NCBI GenBank assembly: GCA_963513935.1
Contig: OY740767.1
Coordinates: 84,618,060-84,682,059, forward strand
Length of the DNA: 64,000 nucleotides
Origin: Aphrophora alni
Lineage: Eukaryota > Arthropoda > Insecta > Hemiptera > Aphrophoridae
Direction: 5' to 3'
A program made the position numbers and the translations under genes. Each line of letters begins with the position of its first letter. Within the stretch, counting starts at the first letter, position 1. The notes below the pieces were generated by a model that was given only the letters and a program-made list of their open reading frames with translations, was not told the DNA's origin and ran no database searches. Below, in pieces: positions 1-10,927 of the stretch.

Positions 1-918
1 TGGAGACTATGCATTATGCTAACCCGTGTTAGTCTTTCTGGATTAGAATTATCTTAATCGCTGGATTTGGCCGAAAAGGAGCGATCGAATGGACGGGAGA
101 TCTACTCCCGTAAGGTCTATCAGTGTAAGTATTTTTACCTTACACTGATAGATGATTTATTTTGAGGATTCTTGAAGAACTAAGTTTATCAAACAAAGCT
201 AGCAGATTGGACGAGCTGATACTTAAATCGGGTAGTCTTGCAGGACTTATCTCGCCTGAAATTCTAGAGCATTACTTTATACTTGCCCAGTCCCAAACAG
301 TCGAAGGAAATCAATATAAAAATTCCTCGGGAAAGTATATTCTAATATACTTTTAAGTACCGGTACAAAGAAGAAGATTAAAGTTTTCATTTGAAGCACC
401 AATAGAGTGTGAATAAGCATTGTGTTTAGTTTAAGAACACTCTGTGAATGGTGGTTTTTATTGATATTTTGATAGTTTTATGAATTATTAATAAATATAA
501 ATAATTCATAAAACTATCTTAATATACAAGGAACAAACAATAATACCTCATTACTGATGACTATTTAAGTAAATTGTCTTCGTCACGTTTAAATATACAC
601 TATGACATACCGATTTTCTGAGTTCTGTACCTCTAAAACCCAAGTAGATTATTATTTTCTTAAAATTCTTCAAGGGTATCTTTTGGTGGTTTTATTAAAA
701 ACAATAAAAATAATGATACCGTTACATTTTGAAATTTTCAAAAAAATAGGTTTTATGAAAACCGAACCCTGTATATTAAAACAAAATTCTTTCTATTTTC
801 TCAAAATCTTAGAAAAAGTGCTTTCAAATGTGATGTCTGAAATTTTCTATCTTTCTTAGAAGCTGATAAATCCTACCGTTTCCATACTTTGTTTACACCC
901 TATAAACTGAACCTTAAC
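1..918. other. AT-rich region with two perfect hairpins
   Basis: No gene recognised. Two clean inverted repeats are present: 14-bp arms at 116-129 and 139-152, and 19-bp arms at 471-489 and 500-518. Small open frames at 162 and 602 show no recognisable domain and are judged chance frames. Confidence 0.5.
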
Positions 919-934
919 TTACTTGTGAGGTGTT

Positions 935-1195
935 TTAAAATTAAATGTTGAACACAGATCGTCACAAATAATACCTTTATTATCATAAACGCGTTTCGAT
1001 GAGAGTGTCACCATCTTCGGAAAGTTTAGTCCACGCCCCTCCTCCGACATTCTCTGTATATGCGTGGCAAGACACAGTGCTAGGTTAGTTATAGTTTGAT
1101 TATTGTTGCTCATATATCAGTAGATGGCGACATTGTCGTTTAAACGCGTTTCAGTTAGTAAACGTATTTATTTGTGAGGAACTGTATTTAAGTTT
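935..1195. repeat. Fold-back repeat with two hammerhead-like motifs
   Basis: The left arm (from about 939) and right arm (to about 1195) are diverged inverted copies, each with the AAACGCGTTT block. The minus-strand motif has CCGAAGA at 1014-1020, a 6-3-6 stem-loop with one mismatch (998-1012), then GAAA (994-997). The plus-strand motif has a perfect 6-bp stem, counting G-T pairs (1126-1131 with 1135-1140, 3-nt loop), followed by TAAA. Probably a remnant of a retroelement terminal repeat, perhaps Penelope-like. Confidence 0.6.
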
Positions 1196-1202
1196 AATTT
1201 TC

Positions 1203-1205
<3 letters not shown>

Positions 1206-1253
<48 letters not shown>
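1206..1253. repeat. (TA)n microsatellite
   Basis: About 24 uninterrupted TA dinucleotides just after the fold-back repeat. Confidence 0.95.
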
Positions 1254-1261
<8 letters not shown>

Positions 1262-1424
1262 TTTAATATAATATAACGTTTCTGGAGACCATTCCTTTTA
1301 TTTATTTAAAGAGAAAACATTTTGACATTTTTTATATCTATATAATAAATCAAATAAATAGTGAGAACAATTATAAATCAATATTGAGATTGACTTGGGA
1401 GATGGTATACTTGCTATAATAATA

Positions 1425-1602
1425 CTTGAACACAAAATGCCACAAATAGTACGTTTATTTATTCAAACGCGTTTGAACGACAAAGTACCATCTTCAGTAG
1501 ATGCGCATTATTGTAGCTCGTGCACCACTGAAGATGGCGACTTTGTAGTTGAAACGCGTTTGGATACATAAACGTACTATTTGTGGCATTTTATGTTCAA
1601 GT
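1425..1602. repeat. Fold-back repeat with hammerhead-like motifs in both arms
   Basis: Arms 1425-1498 and 1528-1602 are inverted copies around a spacer of about 30 bp. The plus-strand motif is CTGAAGA (1528-1534), T, an imperfect 6-3-6 stem-loop (1536-1550), then GAAA (1551-1554) and a CGTTT/AAACG stem (1557-1561 with 1570-1574). The minus-strand arm has the same parts but with a base lost in the stem. Confidence 0.7.
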
Positions 1603-2508
1603 TTTATTTTATGAAGAACAATTAATGATTTAATTTTCACTGTTTATTCAAATAATTAAACAATACGCTCTTTCAAACATAGTTGGAACAATTTCTTAGT
1701 AACTCATTATTACTACTACGCATATTGTTTTTATATTTAACATTTAAGAATGGAAATGTGTATTAGTTTAACATGAACAGATGCTTGCTTCCTTAAGAAA
1801 CTGAAAACAGACTTTATACACTAGTGAAAATTTGTGTTTTTACGGTTTTATAACGGTAATGCATTGACTTTAGCGTGTAATGGACTTTTTTTACTATGGT
1901 CATTAAAGTATAACTGAGCCTATGTCTTTATAGGAAACGTGTTTAATTAAGTTTAGTCTATAACAGAATCTGAAAGAAACATTGAAACAGGAGGAGGTGA
2001 GGAAGGGGTCGAGTAAGAAAAGGTGTAAAATAAAGAGGTTTAGTTAATTAATTCGCAGAGTTTAAACAGCTGGAGCAGACACCTGGCAAATAATACATTA
2101 TCCTCTCATCGGAATTAATTATAATATTAAATATAATTAATTACCCTTCTTCTGAGGTTCGCCTTAATTGTTTTTGCTCTAACGATGCAAAAAACCATTA
2201 CATTTTTGTGTTATGTCATTAATAACTTTTTAAATAATGGTGTTTATTTATATGGTTCTTATTGTGTAGGAAAAACAATGGAGGGGGTGGAGACACAAAT
2301 ATTCTGCTTAGTTAAAACGAGAAATTTTTATGTTATTTTGAGATTTAATTTTAGATAATATTATGTAGCCCACCTTTACTTTTATCGAACCTATTAAAGT
2401 ATTCTATGCTTTATGCTTTATTTAGTACAAACTCACTAACTGGTGAATAAATATTTAGTTAAGACCCCTTGGAAAATTTTGTGTTTTTCTAGAAACTGAT
2501 ATTTTTTA

Positions 2509-2876
2509 ATATGTTCTTTCGACCGTTGTTATATGTTCTTGAAATATGTTCTTTCGAACGTTGTTATATGTTTTTGAAATATGTTCTTTCGAACTTTGTT
2601 ATATGTTTTTGAAATATGTTCTTCGAACTTTGTTATATGTTCTTGAAATATATTCTTTCGAACTTTGATATATGTTCTTGAAATATATTCCTTCGGGCGT
2701 TGTTATATGTTCTTGAAAAATGTTCTTTCGAGCGTTGTTATATGTTCTTGAAATATATTCCTTCGAGCGTTGTTATATGTTCTTGAAATATATTCCTTCG
2801 GGCGTTGTTATATGTTCTTGAAATATGTTCTTTCGAACGTTGTTGTATGTTCTTGAACTATGTTCTTTCGAATGTT
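2509..2876. repeat. 35-bp minisatellite, about 10.5 copies
   Basis: Tandem array with a 35-bp unit containing ATGTTCTTTCGAACG followed by a shorter half-copy, ATGTTCTTGAA. Unit starts at 2511, 2546 and so on, with point variation among copies and occasional single-base loss. No coding role seen. Confidence 0.9.
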
Positions 2877-2879
2877 GAA

Positions 2880-5480
2880 ACGTTATCTGTTGAAATGAAA
2901 TTTTGAAGCGACTATCCCAGAGTTTCTGAAGACATCACCTTTAAGTAGCAAATAGACGAAAAACGAATTGATTTCTCTTAGTTTTTGTCAAATAACTTTA
3001 GCAGAACAATCAAAATATAAGTGTCAAATTTTGAACAATTTCTTATAAAATAATCCGTGGTACTACGATTATTTTTGAAAATTGAAAAAAATTATGAAAC
3101 ACAAAATGTTGACAACTTTTAACAAATATAAAATATTTAATTAATTGTAGGCTTTATGTATACTATGAATTAGTAGTTGCTTTTATTAACTATGACTCTT
3201 AAGGTTAATCTTTCATGTGGTCTCATTACTCTTAAAGCGCAAGTTAACTTAGGTTGTAGTTTTTGTATATAGTTAAAAGCCATCGACCTTTGTCACTAAC
3301 ATTCGAAACCGATAGATCCATGAGATATAGGTACCTAATATGGATTGTTTAGTGAATGTTCGATATTGTATTTTCTACCTTTTGAATAACCATACTTACT
3401 TGATGAAAGTAAAAATAAAATTGCACCGAGCAACAAACCAGTCGTTGATTGACTATAAGACATACTTGTTCGCTCGGCCATTATACGGGAATTGTTAGAC
3501 TCTCTTATTACAGCATGTAGTAAGTTGTCCGTAATTATTTAAAGTCTTCTCTAGATCCACATGTCAAAGGGTAACATTAATGTTGTGGTTCATGCAGAGT
3601 TATTTTCAAAACGGCAATAAAAAGCAACAACTCTAACTGTGTTAATAGAAGCATAATATGAATGTAATTTATCCTTGTAGAAAGTAAAGACTGCATACTG
3701 TGTTGGTGTACAGGTTTCTGTATGAAACATAATATTTTATAAAGTCATAATATATTATATTTTCTTAGATTAGATAAAAGTTAATACATTATTCTGATTT
3801 CCTTTTTAAATGTTCTGTGAACTATTTCTTTGTTCCCATTAAATTTTTTACGTCTTAGTTTTCATAACGAAATCTGAGAAAATAAGTAAATTTTTAGATT
3901 TGTCGTATATTATATCGGCCAAAACGAGGTGTATTTCTGAAAGGGGAATGAAAAGGATCAAGAGATGACAAAGTGAAGGGGGAAGCCGTACTTTGGTTGA
4001 TAAATTACCTCTTTCTCTGTCATTAGTCGCGGATGAGAAGTTTTTCTTTAGCACTTGACTTGACGAAAATAACATCGATTTTTTTATGCAAAAAAGTAAA
4101 ATAAAACATTTAGATATTATACGTTTGATCTCACTATATAAAGTTTACCGTAATTACTGTTATTGCTACATAAATGTGAAAACGATTACTGGCCAGCGTT
4201 TATGAAGAGTTTGATTTCAAACTTCAATTCACAGATAATATGTGAGAGATTCATCGTGTTATTTCAGTTTGTGAAATCACTGCTTACCAGTTATTTCTAT
4301 TTAATTTTATTTATTTATAATCACTATTTATTTTTGTTGAGTCAAAACTTTATAAAATAACTCGGTACTTAGATGATATGTCATTGATATAGTGTAATAT
4401 TATTTGTTTGATATCTTAGTAGGCCTACCAATCAGTAGGTTCATAACTGTGTAAACTGAGCTCTGTAAGACTACTGTAGCTTATGCTGAAAGGATAAACT
4501 ATCTTTTCGAACTACTGACGTTAATTTTTCAATACTAAACATATTCAAAAAATGGTTTATTTGCTAAATTAACTAAACTCAACAAAAATTACAAATAATT
4601 TTTGATATTTTTAAACGTAGATAAGACATTTTACTTGATTGTGATATTAAATACTCTATTACAATTGTGGAACATAGGTGATACGTTCTTCCAGAAAAGC
4701 TATTAAAACGGTCGCCATTTTATTTTCTCGTATGTACATAGTAGAGAGAAAGTTATGCGATGGGTAAGAAATCTACTTATAATTTTTCGCCGATTTATCA
4801 GTTTCGAGGTTCCCTGAGCCTAAATCATTAAACGTTGTGTCGTCGGCCATCTGTTTGTGCAGTGTTCTACAGCCTGTACAACCAGAACGAGTTGTTCAAA
4901 TTCGGTAATTGGGCATATATTGGCCAAATGTCGAAATATTTTCTTCATTTTTGCGATAACTCAAAATATGAAATAGCTGCAATAACACCAAAACACAAAA
5001 TAATATTTTTTTCTCAAAATCGGTTCCAACAATTTTAATCATTTAGAAAAGATTATTGACTTTAAAAGACCAAAATATCACGTATTGGCCTCCAACTTCC
5101 TAGAAATGTCAGTTTGAGAGTTATCCGTAATAACAAACACAAAAATCCACCATATAACGACTTATCCACGCTTATCATAATCGACTGTACTAATTATTTT
5201 CAAATTTTTATGAAATTGGAGATAATGACACTAAGCAGTGTTCGAAGTCATAATTTTGTGTAAATAACGATTAAGGAATAATTAAATAACGAAAACGAAA
5301 ATTAACGTTGACCGTCGACAGTAAAAACTTTTTAAAATTAAATACGGTTTGAACCGGTTTTATGGTCCAGGAAAAACATTGTTTTCGTTACAGTTAAAAA
5401 GTGAAAAACTCGGTTATTATCGCCTAATAAAAAAGGAAGGAAAAGAACATAAAATAAGAATTATAGAACGAGTTATAGTT
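2880..5480. other. AT-rich DNA, no gene recognised
   Basis: Only short open frames (3848, 4163, 4835) without domains. The 4800-5030 part resembles old interspersed-repeat wording seen elsewhere in the window but is too diverged to assign. Confidence 0.4.
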
Positions 5481-5489
5481 TGATTGGTG

Positions 5490-5560
5490 TAGCTCGTGTA
5501 TCACTGAAGAGGACGACCTTGTCGTCGAAACGCGTCTGATACTTAGGCGTATTTTTTATG
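5490..5560 (+). ncRNA. Hammerhead-like structured motif, best single copy
   Basis: CTGAAGA (5504-5510), one G, a perfect 6-bp stem GACGAC/GTCGTC (5512-5517, 5521-5526) with a CTT loop, GAAA (5527-5530), then a second stem CGTCT/AGGCG (5533-5537, 5545-5549) and TA. The order CUGANGA, stem, GAAA, stem, UH is that of a hammerhead ribozyme core. The extra base before the stem and the lack of a clear stem I leave activity doubtful. Penelope-like elements are known to carry hammerheads. Confidence 0.45.
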
Positions 5561-5771
5561 AGAATTGTGTTCTGTGTGTTTGTTATACTAAATAAAATAA
5601 GAACTTCTAGTCCTCGAATACATTAATAGCGTCATTGACGGAAGAGAACAAGAGTTCGTCAAGAGTGACCTGATAGGAAAGATGAAAAAGAGAAATCTAA
5701 CCCAAGACTACGTGATAAGAGCTATAGATCCTGCTAGGATCGGTACCTCGGGATTGTCAAGCCTGTACTTA

Positions 5772-5778
5772 CTATAAG
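5772..5778. repeat. Target-site duplication, left copy (CTATAAG)
   Basis: Seven bases directly outside the left inverted repeat match the seven directly outside the right one (13537-13543). Confidence 0.8.
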
Positions 5779-5835
5779 CAATGACTACATAAATACTATA
5801 AGACACGACATAGGATAGGGAAATAGTCTACGCTT
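5779..5835 (+). repeat. Left terminal inverted repeat of the P-like element
   Basis: 33 bp perfectly complementary to the right end, then 15 unmatched bases, then 9 matched bases (5827-5835). Starting with CA resembles known P-element ends. About 100 bp in from the end lies GCGCTAG, also present near the right end, a candidate transposase-binding site. Confidence 0.92.
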
Positions 5836-6066
5836 TACGGGTGCTGTTCATCACAAGTTTGACTCACAGCTATTAGAAAGCGCTAGCAGCAGGTGCTTGA
5901 CTGTACGCATCCCACTTGGTTGAGACTGTACAACTGTTGACCTCTCTCTCACAAACCTTCTCACTTACTTCCGTCAGCAAAAGAACCCGTCTCGTATTGC
6001 TTCCTTCCCTCGCAAGCTGTTTCACTTATTCAGTATCTGTCAATAGTGTCAATCTATTACAAAAAT

Positions 6067-9000
6067 ATGCCTGGAATATATAAGTGTTATTACGCGGACT
6101 GCCAAAGAAATAATAAGAACAGTTATGATCTTCACTTCTTCACATTTCCATCTTCAGATCAATCAAGGTAAGACACGGTTTCACTAATCATCTTTCTAAG
6201 ATTTTTAATTGAAAAATTGCAGCAGTTAACCTTCACTGTCAGAAGAATAATTATTGATAATTAAAATAAAATTTTTAATGAAGTTTATTAAAATGTCAGT
6301 TTTCAGATTAACTGTTAATGAAGTTTATTATTATAAAAGACTTGTTACTTTTTTCTTTAAATGAAGAGAGCTTTTTCTAAAAATTTAAACTAGTTGTTTT
6401 ACCCGGCTTCGCCCAAAGCTGTGTAGTTTGGAGGTTTATTATTATTTCTATAGTCTTGAGCTTGTACATGTTTTTATTTTGATAAGATAATTTTTAATTT
6501 GCACATATAATTTAGTATTTATAGGCCTAATGCCTTTTTAAAAAAAATAAAAAATCGTTTTCTTACTCTCTGAATACAAAAAATAGGTTTCACGGTTATG
6601 TATGTCTGTGTGTGTCAGAAATATCCAGCTTCAGATTCAGATGAAATTTTGTATCTATTCAATTGAAAACCAATATTTAATTGACAATTTCACCACAATT
6701 CCAGACGTTAGTTTATATTTATATTTTAGGGGTTTATGGCCTCCCCCAAAACCCCTAAAAACTGAAAAAATCTAAATTTTTCAAAAATTGTCAATGTTTA
6801 TGTGTACATAAAAAATACTACAACATTTTTATAATTTTTTAAAAGATATTAAAAGTTTAGTAATTTAGTCTAAATAGAAATATAAAAAATATATAAAAAT
6901 TTTAAAAAAATCCTTACCCTAAAATTAATTTCAAATATACCACATCATACAAAAAGAAGCAGCGTTATGAACTATAAGCTTGATGGTATAGTAATATATT
7001 TTGGGGAAAGAAAGCCATGAACACAAAAATATGTCTTACCGTTACAAAACTTTTTGATTAACAAAGTAATATAACATAGCAGAATAATTTTTATAATTAT
7101 TTTCAAGATGTACAAAATTTTAGTAATTCACTTGTGAACACAAATCTGTAAAATTATTTTTCCCGCGACTTTTCTGTATATTTATGTTTTTGTCTGACAA
7201 AAATATGTTTTTGTCGCGACTTGTCTATAGTTGGGCCCACATCTTACTGTAACAATGTCGTGAGGTGTTAAATTGAAGCTGCAAATGCTTTTCTGTTAAC
7301 TGCTTTTCTTCTATCTGTTTTTAGGTTTTTTTGCTTTATTTCAATGTTGATGTAGTGAAGTAAGGAGTGTTTGGTCAGTGTAAACGTTTATATCTACTTT
7401 GTGGGTTGTTTGAAAATTTTAAACATGAGTTGTAAAATTTGTTATGCAAACATGTTTTTGATTGTGAAATCAGTCATAATTGCGTTTTCACCCATTTTAT
7501 CATTTGCGTTTGAAAAACTAGTGGTACCAGTTAAGGGTTAATGTAATATTACATCCCATTATAAATTCATTGTATGTTGCAAATATATAATGGCTAACAT
7601 AATAGAATATTACGTTTTGAGAATGTAATTTAATTATTTATTACCAACACTTATAAACGTTATTTTTATCCTGCCAAATTGTTTTATAGCCAGAAACAGA
7701 TAACGACAGGGCAGCAGTTAGAAAGCGCTGAGATAAGCGATTCTCGACCTTCCCTCGCATCTCTGGTCCCATATGTGGCATCAGTGCGTTTTCTCTTACC
7801 CGCCTGATTCCGTGGCCCCGGCTATAGTCGTTTATCGATGTAGGGTTTAAAACTTTATTTTTTATTGAAATTGTTCCCCCCCCCCACTTCTGCTCTCATT
7901 TTCTTGTTTTCAGGTGCTGTACCTGGCTGGTTAACACGGGTAGAGATGATTTGATTGATCTTTCGGATAAAAAACTTCGAAACAGGCGGATTTGTGGTAG
8001 ACATTTCAAAAGAGAGGATTTCACGAACAGTTTATGTAACAGGTTGAACAAAACTGCAGTTCCTATTCCTTATTTTAAATACAATAATGCATCTCAAACC
8101 GAATCCGAGCAATCTAGCACTCAAGGTATGCCTCCTGCGCCTGCCTCAGTACACTCATTCCTAGCTTCACCTTCGTCATCAGAAGTGCCTCCACCTTCGG
8201 TTACTGACATGCCTCCAGTACCATTATCGTCAATAGACATGCCCCTCTCTAAACCTTCGTCATCAGAAGTGACTCTACCTTCGGTTACTGACATGACTCC
8301 AGTAACATTATCGTCAATAGACATGCCCCTCTCTAAACCTTCGTCATCAGAAGTGACTCTACCTTCGGTTACTGACATGACTCCAGTAACATTATCGTCA
8401 ATAGACATGCCCCTCTCTAAACCTTCGTCAACAGATGTGCCTTCACCTCCGTCTACAGAAATGCTGCCCGAAAACCAAATTTGTTCACCAATGAATGATA
8501 TTTCATCCCTAGGACCAAATGAATCTTTCGATGATTTCCTTTCAAGTTTTTATCCACTATCAGAAAAACCTCAAAGCTACATAGAACAGTTCACGCCTAG
8601 GAAGAGGAAAATGCTCAAACATATAGTTCAACAGAAAAAAAGACTCAAAAGTCAAACACATCTTATAATGAGTAAAAGAAGTAAAATATCATTTTTGAAA
8701 AAAAGCAAATCGCCCGTAACAGTAGCTGGATTAGTAGAACTCATTTCACAACGTGTTTCTGGAGAGGTTTTGACATTTATTGTCATGCAACTGAAACAAA
8801 ATAGAAAAATTTCGTGGTCCGAAGAAGAGAAGTGTTTTGCTTTATCATTATACTTTAAATCTCCCAGCGCTTACTTACATTTACGAGATAAAGGTTTTAA
8901 ACTACCCTGTTTGAGAACAGTACAAAGATGGGTGAATATTTACAACCTGCAAACGGGATTTGGTGAAGAAGTGCTGAGAAAGCTGGCCATGAAAGTAAAA

Positions 9001-10881
9001 ACAATGACAGAGCATGAAAAGCAATGTGTAGTTTTATTTGACGAAATGTCCATAAAAAAAGGCCTGCAGTACAACGTAAAAAATGACCTTATTGAAGGCT
9101 TTGAAGATCACGGACCTCTGGGTAGGACTGATCAAATTGCTACTCACGCTATGCTCTTCATGCTGCGGGGACTGAAATATTGTTGGAAATTGCCTATTGG
9201 TTATGTGCTTTCACAAAATTCAACAACAAATAGTGTGATATCTATTTTAATAGACTTATGTTTAGAGAAAGTTTTTGATGTAGGACTGGTTGTTCGTGGT
9301 GTGGTGTGTGATCTAGGAAGCTCAAATGCTGCAAGTATGGCCATGAACGGAGTAAATGAGAAAAGTCCATTTTTTTATTTTAAGAACTACAAGATTTATT
9401 GTTTTTTTGATGCTCCTCACTTAATAAAGAATATCAGAAATACTCTTATTGGTAGCGATATTGAAGTAGACAATCGCAATGTCAAATGGAGTGACATCGA
9501 AGAATTATACAAAGTTGATAAAAGTCAACCTAATGATTGTAGGGCTGCACCAAAGTTGAGTGAGAGGCACGTTCATCCCAACAGCTTTCAAAAAATGAAA
9601 GTGAACCTTGCCACTCAAGTTTTCAGTCAGTCTGTCTCTCGAGGATTAAAGGCGGCTTATCACTTAGGGGTGATAAAAAGCGAAACCGCTGAAAATACTG
9701 CCGACTTCTTAGGTAGGATGAATGACATACTGGATGCTTTGAACAGTCGCTCACCAGAAGACAAATGCCCCATGAGAAGACCTCTTTCAAGCAAAAACAT
9801 CCTAGTGGAGAAATGTCTGAAAGAAGCATTGAAATACATAGACACGTGGAAATTAAACAAGTATAAAAAAACAAAGAAAGGAGTTCTGAGACGTGCAAGA
9901 AACCCTCAATGTTTCGCAGGTCTTAAAACTACAATTAATGCTGTACTATTGCTAAGTGAAGATCTTAAAGCCGAGGGAAATGAGTTCTTGTTAACCTCAA
10001 GACTCAACCAAGACCCTATAGAAAATATGTTTGGCAACATCAGGCATCGTGGAGGTTACAATAGTAATCCAACAGCGGGACAATTTCGGAAAAATCTACA
10101 GCATGCTATATCTGTTAGGCTGTTGAACCCTCCAAGTACGGCAAATTGTGAACCGGACAACGACATAACAATAGATTTAAACATTCATGATGAGCTGCAA
10201 AATGATTGTGCTGATCCTGAACAATTACAAACAGTATCAACTCCTGTTATCAGTGAAACTAATTTCACAGATACATCACTAATTTCAACTCCTCCAAGTA
10301 GCTTTATGCTATCCCAAATAAATAACGTAAATATTCTTTTAGAGGACGCAGTAATAAGCTATTTGGCAGGTTGGATAGTCAAAAGGTGTAATGACAAGTT
10401 TTCATGTAAAATCTGTCAAACCAGACTGTCAAAAAATAATACTACGGATGTCCTTACAGACTCTTTAATTAGATTCAAGGACTTTATGAAGTACTTTCCC
10501 GATGGCAGAGTAGAAGCTTGCCTCCAAACCCCTTCAAATGAAATGTTTTCGGTAATGAAGAACTTTGTTACGACATTTTCGAAATATTTCCCTATTGTAA
10601 AGTCCAAGCCAAAAATCCTTAAAACACTCAGTACAATTATAAAACGAAATACTGCAACACATCATCCAAGTTGGTTCAGTGGAGAATGTAAAGAGCACCA
10701 TAACTTTATTTTAAAAAAATTTGTTTTTATGAAAATAATGTATGCAGTGAAATGGCATTCTCAAGATCTTAGGGACGGGACAAATCTTCGACCGAAACGG
10801 AAAATGGTAGACAGCATCGGAAAAAGAATAGAAGAGAAAATAAAACGAAACAGCAAACTAGTGAAACTCAATCATTTGTGA
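6067..10881 (+). CDS. P-element/THAP9-like transposase, two exons (6067-6167, 7914-10881), 1022 aa
   Basis: Predicted cut-and-paste transposase that binds the element's ends in the nucleus. Exon 1 starts at ATG 6067 and ends in AG before a GTAAGA donor. Exon 2 begins after TTTTCAG and keeps the frame. Joined, residues 1-75 form a THAP zinc finger: C7 and C12, F27-P28, W38, C61 and H64, then an AVPIPY tail. Residues about 70-170 are Ser/Pro-rich with 28-residue tandem repeats, and about 262-300 are strongly basic and may form a coiled coil. The catalytic core has FDEMSIK (D410), VVCDLGS (D500), FFDAPHLIKNIRN (about 532-544) and NQDPIENMF (E737), the expected acidic triad of the P family. A C-terminal cysteine cluster (C859, C865, C868) follows a SYLAGW motif. 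No internal stop or frameshift is seen. A TTG-initiated frame from 7951 would lack half the zinc finger, so the spliced model is preferred. Confidence 0.92.
6168..7913 (+). other. Intron of the P-like transposase gene (1746 bp)
   Basis: Begins GTAAGA and ends with a C/T-rich tract and CAG at 7911-7913. It joins phase 2 to phase 2 and restores the zinc finger, whose two halves lie on the two sides. It contains a partial Helitron 3' end (near 6390), AT-rich sequence, and at 7713-7727 a short copy of TTAGAAAGCGCT also found in the left subterminal region near 5870-5881. Confidence 0.85.
6390..6440 (-). mobile_element. Partial Helitron, 3' end inside the transposase intron
   Basis: On the minus strand the sequence ends with an AAGC/GCTT hairpin, then GGGTAAAACAACTAG followed by T. 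This matches the hairpin, CTRR and T layout of Helitron 3' ends and is related to the Helitron end at 11093. The matching 5' end (TC...) was not found, so the limit to the right is unknown. Confidence 0.5.
8155..8455 (+). repeat. 84-bp coding minisatellite in the transposase
   Basis: About 3.5 tandem copies of an 84-bp unit with repeat starts at 8239, 8323 and 8407, preceded by a more diverged copy. Each unit encodes 28 residues rich in Ser, Pro and Thr. Because 84 is divisible by three, copy-number change keeps the frame. The region links the THAP finger to the basic segment and is probably a flexible linker. The open frame on the opposite strand (8121-8408) is only its shadow. Confidence 0.9.
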
Positions 10882-10927
10882 TGGATAAACATTTTTGTTT
10901 AATAATATTCATGTTCTATTCATATTC

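Noticed and set aside
8121..8408. 95-residue open frame on the minus strand
   Set aside because: Antisense shadow of the 84-bp coding repeat in the transposase.
7951..10881. Transposase starting at 7951
   Set aside because: That start is a TTG in mid-THAP domain. The spliced upstream exon supplies ATG and the missing zinc ligands.
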